The position numbers were made by a program, and so were the translations under genes. Shown piece after piece: positions 23,556 to 34,600 of a stretch of 64,000 nt of DNA. The notes beneath the pieces were generated by a model. It did not search any database. It was not told the DNA's origin and saw nothing but the letters and a program-made list of their open reading frames with translations. The DNA is taken from NCBI GenBank assembly GCA_023078555.1, contig CM041200.1, forward strand, positions 1,488,001 to 1,552,000, written 5' to 3'. How positions within the stretch are numbered: position 1 is the first letter of the stretch; each line of letters begins with the position of its first letter. The DNA is from Ulva prolifera. Taxonomy: Eukaryota; Chlorophyta; Ulvophyceae; Ulvales; Ulvaceae.

Positions 23556-25131
23556 GATGGGTGCTTACTTAAGCTCTCCAATCACTGAAAAGGTACGTTA
23601 TGAGCCAGGCAGATGATCTAGACCGCTAGCGACGCCAATACTGCGAGCTTGCAACCATGTGCATGCAGGAAACACAAGAAGGAGAGAATGCATGCTTTCG
23701 TTACGGTGTTGCCGCCATGCAAGGATGGCGAGTCACGATGGTACGATTTCGTATTTTGTTTTCGTGTATCTGGTTGTATCAGATTCGTGCTGCACAATTG
23801 GTTGTTGTCTGAAGCTGCACACAGCCACTTTGTCAGCAAGCTCCTCAGAGTGCAGAGGTTTCAGACTCAACCAATACTTTTCACTGCATCACAAGCTACT
23901 TTAAGTACAGGAGGATGCACACGTGACCAAGCTGCGATTAAACGGCAAGGATGATGCTGCATTCTTTGGCGTCTTTGATGGTCACGGGGGTGCTCAAGTG
24001 GCCAGATTTTGTGCAAAACACATGCCGGACATCTTCATTAACTCTGACCATTACAAAAGTGGTGACATCAAGCAGGCTCTTATAAGTACATATCTCGCAA
24101 TTGATGAAATGCTCAGGAAGCCTGAACATGCTGAAGAACTCAATCGAATGAAGGCCAAGAGCAGTAACAGCAATTCTAATGGCATGGGATTGGAAGCCGT
24201 CGATCAACAAGAGTCAGTGGGTTCTGGTACGATCATTTCAGAATCGCGCCATTCGTTCGGGATGACAACGGAGCAGTCCAAGACCCTCTCTGTTTCCGAA
24301 TATCCTGTCCTCTGCAAGAACTTTTCAAAGCACACAGTGTTGATGCACAGCAACACTTTCAGCAACGTTGGAATCTTTCACACCTCAGACCTTGTCATTT
24401 GAGATTTCAGTCAGTATCTTTGAAGTAATGCATATCATGTCTCGGTCGTGAGTTGGCCATGACGCAACTCTATGCAATGGTGGACTTGGTGTTGTGTGCA
24501 GGGAGTTATGATGGCCCTGCTGCGGGATGTACTGCAGTCGTGGCTGTTGTGTTGGGCCAAGACTTGTATGTAGCCAACGCAGGTGACAGTCGGTGCGTCC
24601 TGTGTCATGGTAACATCACCATGAAGCTCACTGTTGACCATAAACCCACTAATCCTGGGGAGGAAAAACGCATTGTGGATGCGGGTGGGTTTGTAACAGA
24701 AGGTCGTGTGAACGGATGCCTCAACTTGTCTCGAGCCATAGGAGACATGAATTACAAGCAGGTGTGTGAAGTAACTTCTGCTCGAAAGCGCAATTTCGCA
24801 AGCTTTTTCAAAGTACGATGACATACACAATGTGATTTAGGGGAAAAATATGCCACCTGAGAAGCAAGTGGTCACAGCACTACCAGATGTGGAGCATGTG
24901 AAGCTGGATTCTAGCTCACGCTTCTTGATCTTGGCATGTGATGGAATCTGGGACATACTGACCCATGATGATGCTGTGGCGTTTGTTAATGAGAAGGCTC
25001 AAGAAGGGAAAGATGCAAGGGCTATTTGCGAAGCCATGTGCGATCACTGCCTGGCCCCCTCTACAGAAGGAATTGGAAAAGGCTGCGACAACATGAGCGC
25101 GATGGTGGTATTCCTATCCGTTGAGCCTTAG
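23556..25131 (+). CDS. PP2C-family protein serine/threonine phosphatase
   Basis: This is a complete metal-dependent phosphatase of the PP2C (PPM) family. Five exons join in phase: 23556..23591, 23669..23740, 23911..24226, 24502..24761 and 24841..25131 (324 aa). The protein starts MGAYLSSPITEK, a common start for PP2Cs related to animal PPM1G and plant group members. Metal-binding and catalytic motifs are all present: RYGVAAMQGWRVTMEDAH, FGVFDGHGGAQ, YVANAGDSRCVL, VDHKP, LNLSRAIGD, ILACDGIWDI and CDNMSAMV. Between the second and third motif groups is a Ser/Asn-rich, acidic insertion (AKSSNSNSNG). No transit peptide or membrane segment is present, so a soluble cytosolic or nuclear enzyme is likely. 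Its substrate cannot be told from the sequence. Confidence 0.5.
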
Positions 25132-25156
25132 AGCTACTGGGAGTGCATGGCAAAAT

Positions 25157-25161
25157 TGTAA
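25157..25161 (+). terminator. TGTAA polyadenylation signal of the PP2C gene
   Basis: TGTAA lies 26 nt after the PP2C stop codon. Confidence 0.5.
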
Positions 25162-25231
25162 TCGTGCAGGCATGAAATGCCTCATGAAAATCGTGGGTGG
25201 ATTTGGGGACTGATTTTCGACAGTGTATATG

Positions 25232-25236
25232 TTACA
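25232..25236 (-). terminator. TGTAA polyadenylation signal of the PAP2_C-type gene
   Basis: On the minus strand TGTAA lies about 24 nt past the stop codon of the convergent membrane-protein gene. It is 70 bases from the PP2C signal on the other strand. Confidence 0.5.
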
Positions 25237-25259
25237 ATGATCTTTGGAATCACTAGCGG

Positions 25260-26993
25260 TTAAGCTCCAACGAAGAACGCATTAATGATGCAGAAAACAA
25301 CAGCAGCAACAACGACCACCAGTGCTGTTTTGCTGAGTGGATCTCGGTGAGTTGATGGTCGAATTTTTAACACCTGTTGCTTTGGACAAACCCAGTCTAA
25401 GTCTTTCCAGACGAACCAGCACATGACAGCTGGGATGATAAAATCCACGCTGTAATGCCACCCCTCCACGGCTGTGCGTAAAGAAGTCTGGATGTATGCC
25501 ATCCACACAACATACTTGACCATTCCATGTGGGTAATATGTCCAAACAGTCGTCACTGTCATCATCCAGGTGCACGCATGCCCACTGCACAGATGTCACA
25601 CGCAGGTGGAGCTACACAAATGTACCGTATCTGATCAAAGAACGTTCCGAAGTGGATGCATTGTGACGTGACTGCAGGGGGACCGCGCCTGAGTATTAGA
25701 TCATTGCAACCACCAAAGCCCTTCAGTGTGGACAAGCCGGTCCAGACATATTCCCACAGCTGCTCTGGGACAGGTGGGAATCTCCGAGCGTAACAGGTCG
25801 GTGTACGTGCGTTTGGGAGCACCACCGCCAGGAATGCAACAGTGCGGACGATGCGCACAATGACATGCATCAGCAGAGCCCGGCTGGCTATTGAGAAACC
25901 AGAGTATGGAATCTGCACACGATTCTGATCAGTTGCCTGATCAACCCGCGGTGTCTCAAGCATCTGCGCCCGTTGAGACTGCAGATTCTATAAGAACACC
26001 TACCTGATCCCAAGCACATGAGAAAGGTACACATAAGAAGGCGACCAAGAAGTTAGCGATATGTGCCCAATGCCACGTTACCAGCCACTTAATGACCAAA
26101 CTTTGTTGCATCAGACCACGTGTGACAACAGCCACATTGTCTTGCAAGGGAATGAAAGATTTGTCATATTTTCTTGTGTTTCCAGCTGCAACAACCCTGC
26201 ACAATGTAGAGAAGTAATCCTGTTGGTTCACCACATTTGAGACAGCAAGGTGTGGGGCCTTCACAAAAGCGATGTCATCATACCACACGCAATAATTCTC
26301 GATCAGAAGTTCAACAACTGCTACAGTGAACACGATCAGGAACTTGGGCAGTTCTTTCAGCTCATCACTCCAGCGTCTGAACACTATCAGCCTGTGTGCA
26401 ATGAAAAGTCCTCCTGGAAGCAATCAAGCACATGCATCACTTGAACTGGAAAGACGGCGGCCGCACTATCGTTGTCAGTGCATGCGCATGTGCTCTGCCC
26501 CCCCACACACCCGCTGCAGTGACCAGCTTCAGGATCCATGCGGGGACGTGTAGGAGCTCGACAGGCCGCCACCCTAGAAGTACCGCCAAAATCAGCCAGC
26601 CAAGTGCCGGTCTGAACCTTTTTTTCAGGCGAGCCAGCCTGCATGCAAATATGTACGTGTGGCGCTGACAAACAGATCACAGTCATACATGTCACGAGTT
26701 GTGCCAAGGGGTTCACGTATTCTGCGATCTGCTACTTGCATCACGAGTGAGCTTGTGGATCGCTTCAGAATGAACCATTTCTGAGAGCATCTGCGCAGAC
26801 ACGTGCACTTTGCAGCAGGACCGTAGGTGTGGATGTAGGATCAATGCAGGCAAGGCTTGCCTGAGGAAACACCGTCCCGAAACTTCGGCAGCCAGTTGCG
26901 AATTAAGATTTCTTCAACGACTCGCAATCCTCGCCACAGACGCGCATTGATGGCCGATTGAGATGTGAATTGAGCGGCGTTCGAGTCACCCAT
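25260..26993 (-). CDS. Polytopic membrane protein of the sphingomyelin-synthase/PAP2_C type
   Basis: Four exons join in phase: 26511..26638, 26004..26413, 25626..25912 and 25260..25584. A candidate first exon starts at ATG 26993 (MGDSNAAQFTSQSAI), but I could not link it. The protein has about six hydrophobic segments. Family features are SIASRALLMHVIVRIVRT followed by AVVLPNARTPTCYARRFPPV, then GGCNDLIL, and later GWHYSVDFIIPAVMCW, which fits the second conserved HYS.D motif of PAP2_C enzymes. These transfer a head group onto ceramide or diacylglycerol in Golgi or plasma membranes. The first motif should read NDLIFSGH but reads NDLILRRGPPAVTS, so one catalytic histidine is absent from this reading. 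Either the enzyme is altered or an exon edge is wrong. An acidic-free, hydrophobic C-terminus (ALVVVVAAVVFCIINAFF) ends the protein. Confidence 0.5.
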
Positions 26994-27245
26994 GCATGTA
27001 GCACGCAAGTGGAAACAAGCCTTAGACCTCAGAGACTGGCGCGCTACGTAATCCGTGCGGCAGTGTGACATTGCTTCAGAGATAGATCTATGTCACACAG
27101 ATCGCGTTTTGGCTGTATGTACTCGCCTTTGGTGATGCTTGCCAGGCCTTCGACATCTGCAGCAGCACTTTCGTGGTCCCATGCACCAGATCTTTCACAA
27201 CGAACCGCATGGTAGACAAATCAGAGTGCGTAGCGTGATTTGAGT

Positions 27246-30200
27246 ATGTGTGTCACGGATGGCCCTTCCTTGAAGCATGACATCCCGGTGCTGTTGGGAG
27301 TAGTCCGGGAAGTCGAGCAGGATGTTTCAAAAGCGCGATCAAATGTCGCACGTTTCAAGGCAATATTCGAACAGTATCAGGAGCAGCCTCAGCTTTTGGA
27401 TACGTACCTGGAAAAGCTGTTGCAACCTCTGCTGGCTGTACTGGCCGAGTCTTCTAATCACCTGACGGAATCGGATCACTTTGCATCGGTGATGCAAGTC
27501 TGCCGGATGCTTCAAATCATTGTTCACACTTGTGGCCGCAAGACAGTGGCACTGTTTCTCCCTAACAAGCCCCCGGATCTTCCAAAAGCAGTCAAACTCC
27601 TAGCTCATGTTCACACATTGGACGCAAAGCAAGAAATTGACGAAGATGCACAAGACGGGCACTGGCAGACAATGTATATTATTCTGCTCTGGCTCTCAGT
27701 CTTGGTCCTCGTGCCGTTCAATCTTGCAGCCATTGATATGCCACCTGGCATGCGAACACCAGATGGGCAGCCAAGCAATGCGGAATTCGCGACATGGCTC
27801 ATCCCTTCGATCAAGGAAAATCTAGCACTTCCTGGCCCCAACCGGTACTTCCTCAGGATGTTGATGATGGCAGAGTCCAATTGTATGCAGAGATTCCAGT
27901 AATGCATGAGAAGTACTGCGTGGAGCGACGTCAAGGGCACTGTGCAGGGACATATCAGCCATAGTCCTAAGCAAGCTCGTCACGCGCGCGGAGATGTCAG
28001 GGCATCGTCAGCATGTGCTGCAGTGGTGCTGGACAGCCCTGGCTCCAAATCATGAACACTCGCTTCAAGGGTGCGGACTGTTTCTGTCACTGGACGTTGG
28101 TTGACTGTGCTCGCCAATTCCTGAAGACTTCGGAGGTACATGTGGTTCTCTGAAATCTAGTCTTGATTACCTTACAGTACACATTCTGAGGGCTGCACGT
28201 CATGTCAACAGTCCTGGTGGACTTCCAGGTCATTGATGGTGGTGGGAACTTTGGCCATGCTTGCCAGTATGCTGAAAAGTGGAAGCCGAAAAGTGATGAT
28301 TTCCGATGTGCACGAGGCATACAATAATGTTGCTCGCCTGCTTGCTTCAGGGAGGCTGTCCACTGACACCCTCGCACGTAAACTAGCCTGCAAAGTGATG
28401 CAACGATGCGCCTTGACGCTTTTGGACCCTCTGCGGGAGAATCATATTGCACGTGCCACCAAGCTACGTAAGCAGCCAGGCGTCCTTGTTCACTCTTCGT
28501 GTGAGCCAGAAGTTCTGGCCCTCACAACCTCTGGGCAAGCCGTCCTTCCCGGGGTAATTGATGAGCTCCTGAAGAGCCTGAGTGACCAAGACACGGTTGT
28601 CCGCTGGTCTGCAGCAAAAGGTCTGGGGAGAATTGCAGCTCGATTGCCAAGTTCATTCGTTGAGGATGTAAATGATGCGATTCTGGAGTTATTCTCACCT
28701 CTTGAAACAGACAGTTCTTGGCAAGGTGGCTGTCTTGCACTGGCTGAAGTTGCTAGACAGGGACTTCTGGCAACGGAGCGCCTGCCAAATGTGAGCTCGC
28801 CTGTTCATGCTGTCACTGCAGCTGTGAACTGCTGGACTGGATGAGACAATAAAATCTGGCTGCATATATTTGCAGGTCATTCCTCATGTGTGCGAAGCAC
28901 TTCGATTTGAGCAGCGCCGTGGGGCATTCAGTGTCGGTGCACATGTTCGAGATGCAGCAGCCTACGTTTGCTGGGCTTTTGCCCGCGCATATCGGCCGGA
29001 GGCTGTTCTTGAGAGCTTCCATATGCTGGCGCCCGCCCTGCTGTGCACTGCATGCTATGACCGTGAAGTTGCATGCCGGCGAGCTGCAGCAGCTGCCTTT
29101 CAGGAGAGTGTGGGACGATTTGGCGCTCAGAACTTTCCTGAAGGCATGGGTATAATTGCGGATGCAGACTACTTCACACTCGGATCGCGATCTCAGGCAT
29201 TTCTCAAGGTGGCCCCTGCAATTGCTGCCCTGCCTCGGTATCGTGTGGCGCTGTTTGAGCATTTGATGCACCATAAGCTGCCTAGCTGGGACCCTGCTGT
29301 GCGAGAGCTTGCAGCTCAGGCCCTGGCAGAGCTTGCCAAGATTGACCCAGCCTTTGCAGCAGAGCAAGTGTTCTCTTACATTTTGCCATCAAGCCTGAGC
29401 TCAGAGTCCACCGAGTTAAAACATGGTGCATGCTTGGCCCTATCTACTGCTTTGCCAGCGTTAGCTGGTGCTGGCCACCATGTCAGCAGTGAGCAGCAGA
29501 GCAGAGTTGTCAATGTTGCACTGAAAATTGGGACATTTGAGGGTAACATTGGCCAAGCTGGAGATGTGATGCGTATTGCACTGTGCAGACTCATCGGTAT
29601 TGTTGGATCTCTTGCTTACACGCTGAACTCAACCCAGGCGCGCTCACTGATGCGATGCAGTACCCATGAATGAACTTTGTTGCGACATGGCCAGGTGGAC
29701 TTTTCAACAGGCAAGGTTACAACATGCTTCATTCCAGTGTCTCTGCAGGTTGCTGCCCTCATGCATATCATTGACGACAGCCTACAGCAAACAAGTTCAA
29801 GGGTTCAAGAAGCGGCGGCACCTTGTCTACGGAGCTTTCTGCAAACATACCACTCTCAGACTCCATTCGACCATATTCAGCAGTACTGCGGGATGTTGTC
29901 CAATCACATACAGTGCAGGAGGATTGGTGGGGCTTTAGCTCTGGCTGTGGTGCCGACCATGCTCATCACAGCTGATTGGACAAACACTGCTAGGAAAGTG
30001 TGCGACGCAATAGATGTTGAAACTGCCCCTGAGAAAGGAGATGTCGATTCAAGAGTGGCAGCCATCAAGGCATGCCCTTACAGCAGCAAACATGTGAGGT
30101 CAAGTGGATCACACAATCAGGATCATGAGGTGACGTGCAGGCACTCATAGCTCTGTTACAATCAGGATGGGAAGGTCACGAAAGCCCTGCTGGTTTGAAG

Positions 30201-31776
30201 GAAAGCGATGCATGCATCCAAGTGGGGTTGCCAGTCCTGTTGCGCACACTAGATGACTACACAACAGATCGACGTGGGGATGTCGGTAGCCTGTGCGTGC
30301 CCATGACCGTTCCATGCAGTGCTCCTGTCTATTTGCTGTGTTCGCATCCATATGTGACTATGTTTCCAGGGTCCGTGAGGCTGGCATGGATGCATTGCTT
30401 CAGCTGTGTCGACACTTGATGGAAAAGAAACTCCTGAAGGATGACCAAATGTCTCAGATTCTGGCAGATGTGATGTGCAAATGTTTCAGACAGGCAGCCG
30501 AGCGCATCGCCAGAATACGCGAGGCTGCAGCAAACACGATTATGAAGTTGCTGGAATACCAGGTGTTTCCTTCTCTATGTTCCTGCCTGAAATCTTTGTT
30601 GTGATGGCATGACTGGATCACACGTCGTTGCAGGCTCAATTTCAACCTGGGGCCAAGTTGCATGCACAAGGACAAGTGCGTGCAATGTTGCAACACATTC
30701 AAAGCAGAGGCCATCTCGGAAGTGTTCGGGGCTTACCCCATGTCATAGCAATGATCTCGATACCGCCGTATCGTTCTTCAATCTTAGAGGGGTCAGTCGC
30801 ATCCATCGGTGGCATAGACCAGACTCTCAGTCAAACAGCAGCAGATGCCCTCACTGCTGTCGTCACTGCGCCTGACCAGTGCATTGCAAGTGATACAAAT
30901 GCAGCATCTGAAGGTTCAGCTACCATGGCTTGCTTGCAGATGCTGGTGTACATGCCACTGACATCAACAATGTGTTGATATTTCTACCTGGCAAGCAGGT
31001 GCTGGTGTTCAAATTAACAGGCTTGAAGCCAAGATCTTGGTCTCTGCTCTCATCCAAAGCTGGCAACAGAATAAACGCTCCAGCAGGTTGGCAACAGCAT
31101 ATTTGAAGACTCTGAATGTTCTACTGTCTCGACATGTCATCACCCGTATGTGCCTGACAGACAGTGACGCTGATGCTCTCATAGATCTAATACGAATAGA
31201 AGGCAGACAGTGCTCAGACTGTCAAAGACTGTGTTGCATAGCGGACGCGCTTTGTCATCTGACGGTCTTGGCAAAAGGAGACACAAAGCGAGCATTGCAG
31301 GCGCGATTCATCTGACACAAATCGATAACATGTCCATGGCCGACAGGGGTGAGCCATTGCGTGCAAGACCCCATCACCTTGCATTGCTGATGTTTCCAGG
31401 CGCCAACGTTCGAACGTGCACTGTTGTGCAGGCTGTCATGGTGCTGCTCTGCTCGAAGGTGCCAACAGTGCGTAATTACGCTGCGGAGCGTCTGTACTTG
31501 GCTATCCTAATGCTGCAGCGTCAGGTTGGCCGCAACACCACGAAAGAGTCATGGAGCAGCGCAACGTTCAGTATCGTGCAGACGCTATTGTGCTCTGTCC
31601 ATTGGGGCTCAGTTGAATGCGTAGACAAGGTGAAAAGTGTTCGGGACAACATTTTGGGTGCCTTCTGCATAGCTCCTCCAGTGAAAAATGAGAAGAGAAA
31701 GGTGAAAGCACCAGAAAGAAAGGAAACAGATATGTCTTACAAGTCTTTGCTGTACGACTTTGAGCGCGGCATGTAA
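27246..31776 (+). CDS. TBCD: Tubulin-folding cofactor D
   Basis: TBCD is a HEAT-repeat chaperone that receives beta-tubulin from cofactor A and assembles the alpha/beta dimer with cofactors C and E. Ten exons join in phase: 27246..27844, 27948..28070, 28229..28790, 28876..29659, 29738..30093, 30141..30292, 30370..30562, 30634..30878, 31021..31300 and 31432..31776 (1212 aa; human 1192). Diagnostic stretches include FKAIFEQYQEQPQLLDTYLE, QTMYIILLWLSVLVLVPFNL, DTVVRWSAAKGLGRIAARLP, AAAYVCWAFARAY and DDYTTDRRGDVG. The start ATG 27246 is provisional because an upstream coding exon is possible. Intron 9 (31301..31431) uses a GC donor instead of GT: no in-frame GT exists before the stop, and the join restores the family sequence. 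The gene supplies tubulin for cilia and the spindle and sits in a window rich in ciliary genes. Confidence 0.5.
31301..31431 (+). other. GC-AG intron in TBCD
   Basis: The exon ends ATTGCAG and the intron begins GCGCGA; the acceptor is GTGCAG. Joining gives KRALQ followed by AVMVLLCSK, which fits the TBCD C-terminal region (human RRQALLQLCLLLCH). No GT donor in frame is available. Confidence 0.5.
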
Positions 31777-32241
31777 CTGATGTGCCGACCAGTGAAACAT
31801 GCTTTTCACAGCGAACGAGTGCCATATCCAACCCCTGGTTTCTGGGGAAAACGTGGTCATGCGAACTTTCATCTCCATGGCTGCTGCGCTGTACAAAGAG
31901 AGCAATCGGTTCTGTCGTCGTGAGGAGCCTGTCTGACACACGCCATCGGCGATGTGTCTTGTGGCGTTTGTATGCATGGACGAATTTCGGCCATATCAAC
32001 GCGAGCCTTTTCAACTGCGCGATGCTTCGAGGTCTCGCAGGCCCGAGACTATCAGACATCGTTTGAGCCTGGTTTGATCATTCTGTGAACGAAATTTGGA
32101 TAACGCTGTAGATGCCAATCTTGCTGACCGAGCTTTCTTTCTCCTCGCGGTTTTATCTATGCATGTCTTGTCACAACTTTCTGTTGACGGTATGATCTGA
32201 TCTCACAATATCTCAGTAGCTCTTTCTTCATGGTTTTGAAG
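31777..32241. other. Intergenic interval downstream of TBCD
   Basis: About 465 bases with no supported gene. TGTAA overlaps the TBCD stop codon itself (31772-31776), and no further copy is obvious. Promoter of the next gene is presumed here. Confidence 0.5.
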
Positions 32242-34453
32242 ATGTCGCGGAAAGGGGATGGTCTTGCGGCCCATTTACAGGTATGTACAATCAACCCGCT
32301 CGCCAGCCCATCTTGCACTCACGCCTCCATCGAAGGCTGTTATGTGTCATGTGAAATTGTCGTGGACGACTCTAGGTCATTAGAGCTGACCCTTCCGCGT
32401 GCATTATCACTGTATGCGGCGCTGCACGGCTGCATCGCATAGCGCTTACCAGGTCCAACCCGCTGCTTGACATGCTTTCGTGTGCTGTATGGTAGGTGGG
32501 CGGGGTGATGCCTCCTGATATAGATGCTGATGTCGAAGTGTGCTCCGCTGGTGCTCCTGAAATTACACAGGCGCGCCTCGGATGCCCCAGCCGTCGTGTC
32601 GACATAGTATCACTGATCCGGCAAGAATATTCGTGTATGTGCTCTCTTGGCCCCTGCGGTATAGTTGCGGTGCTTCCGCGCCTTTATCCGGTCCAATGGA
32701 GCGTTCGCATCGCATCTCCGGCAGGTTGCATCAGATGAAAGGGCAGCAGAACGCCTCGTTGTGAATGTGGTCTCTAGCTTTGGGTCTACTAAAGAGCTCC
32801 TGCCGGGGATTTCGTTGGATGCCTGCGTGTAAAGCGCAGTGCCACGTTCCCTTCGGAAATGTAGGGCATTTACAACCACCCAGTGGTTGTGTCCATATTT
32901 TTGTTCTATATTTGTGCATCGTTTGTGAGCGCCACATTTGTTCAAGCAACGATCTTTATGCTGAGGCTGCTACGTGTCACATTCAGTTTTCCGAACAATC
33001 GGCGCCCCATGCGATAATTGAGATCCCTTTAGAGCCCACTCTGCAAGACAATGAGGTCCTTCTGGATAAGGCGGATAGGGGCAGTGGCAAGCTTGGACCA
33101 AAGCTCATGGTTGAGAAGCTGGCCGGATCAGGAGTGTACTATCGGGCCTTTGTCAAGAGTTCAAAGGCAGATAGGGTCTTACTCTATTTTCCTCCAGACA
33201 AAGAAGCACAAAAGTGGGAATGGGTGTACAAGTGTAGCAGTAGGATTCATCGGGGCACCGTTTCTGGCCGGTGCAGCTGGAAGTATCAAGGTGAGGGAGC
33301 CTGGAAAGTGCAAGTGAAGCCCAACAAGAAAAAAGGAACTGCCAGGCCGAAAGCATGCAAGAAGTCTAGATCACATGCTCAAGCTGAAGGTATGCTTTGT
33401 GCTCAGTCAGATTTTGGCCCAATGCTTGTGACCCTTGTCAAGCAAACAATGGTGACGTACTATCATTCAAACATCCACATAAGCTTGATCACCTTCAGAG
33501 CCATGCTGTACAAACTGTCTAGCGTCATGACACATCTCAAATATGACCATACGTGCAACAATTTGACCGCCTGTGTGTTGGCAGGTTGCCGCGCTCCAGC
33601 TCAACTGGACTCTAACCATTTTTTACACTACCCTGCAACTGAGAAAGCGCCATCGAAAGAGTCAGGGGATGCAACTGGTTCCTGCTCGTCACTGCCACCA
33701 GAGAACTCGGCTGGGGCAAGGATTGGTGTGTGCCTCGTACTGTGCAAATAGTCAAGTATACATGTCCCTGTCTGGTGATGGTCCATCAGGCATCTTTGAT
33801 TTACAGGCTTTCGGAATGAAGATAATCCAATTGCAGTCTGGTTTCAGAGACATTCTTCTCTTTGTTCACAGCGGCAGGAGCGGAAGCGGCGACCAGACAT
33901 GACTCTGGACTGCAAACTGGCTCAGTCCAGTCAATTAGCTCAATCTTTGTCCTCCCCGGCACCTTTTGTAGAGTATGCGCATGCCGAGGAAACAGGGCAA
34001 CAGTCCAATGTGTTGTCTTCTACTGGGAGTATGGATCATCTGGCCGAAGATGCACGGTTATCCAGCGTAGGGGGGGCTGAGAGATGTGACAAGGCAGGTG
34101 CAGGAGAGGCTGATCTGGGTTTGTATGTCTGCCGCTCACTAGATGGTGATGATGTCAGCCATTCAGATGCGACTCTGCACGTCAGACCTCCTCAGCACGA
34201 ACATGGATGTCACGCTGTGTGGACACCTATGCACCAGAAGTCAGCAGTGATGGAATCTCTGGCAGCAAGAGGTGTGTCTTGCAGCCCGTGTGATAGAGAA
34301 AAAGGTGACCCACGGGATTCATCGTGCCTTCCTAATGACTCTTCTGACACAGCCACTGTATATGGGCTGAACCTAGATAGTTGTACTTGTGTGGCGAGGA
34401 ACTGCTCAGGCCGGTCTGCGTCCCCCGAAACACGACGGCAAGCATGTTCATGA
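32242..34453 (+). CDS. Unidentified basic, probably nuclear, protein
   Basis: A first exon (32242..32280, MSRKGDGLAAHLQ, good GT donor) is followed by an unresolved part and then a clear coding stretch at about 32965-33390. The latter contains a compact Trp/Tyr-rich module: YYRAFVKSSKADRVLLYFPP, EWVYKCSSRIHRG and CSWKYQGEGAWKVQV, then a lysine-rich tail (KPNKKKGTARPKACKKSRS). Two or more later exons end in QERKRRPDMTLD (a possible nuclear localisation signal) and a long Ser/Asp/Cys-rich, probably disordered C-terminus stopping at 34453. The Trp-rich module has the look of a beta-barrel chromatin-reader (Tudor or chromo-like) domain, but I cannot identify it. The exon map is incomplete and no function is assigned. 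Confidence 0.5.
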
Positions 34454-34600
34454 AGCAGCTGACATGACATGTCGCTGTGAGTTTAGGGTGTTTTCGAGCC
34501 TCAATACGTGGGAGTATGCAGTGGTTTTTCTGTAAATTCGGCTGACAAACCAGCGTAGGATCATGCACAGATTCGAGCACATGTAAAAACTTGTTCTTGC
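34454..34600. other. Convergent gap before ADAT1
   Basis: About 150 bases separate the stop codons of the unidentified plus-strand gene and ADAT1. No TGTAA signal is obvious for ADAT1 in this gap. Confidence 0.5.
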
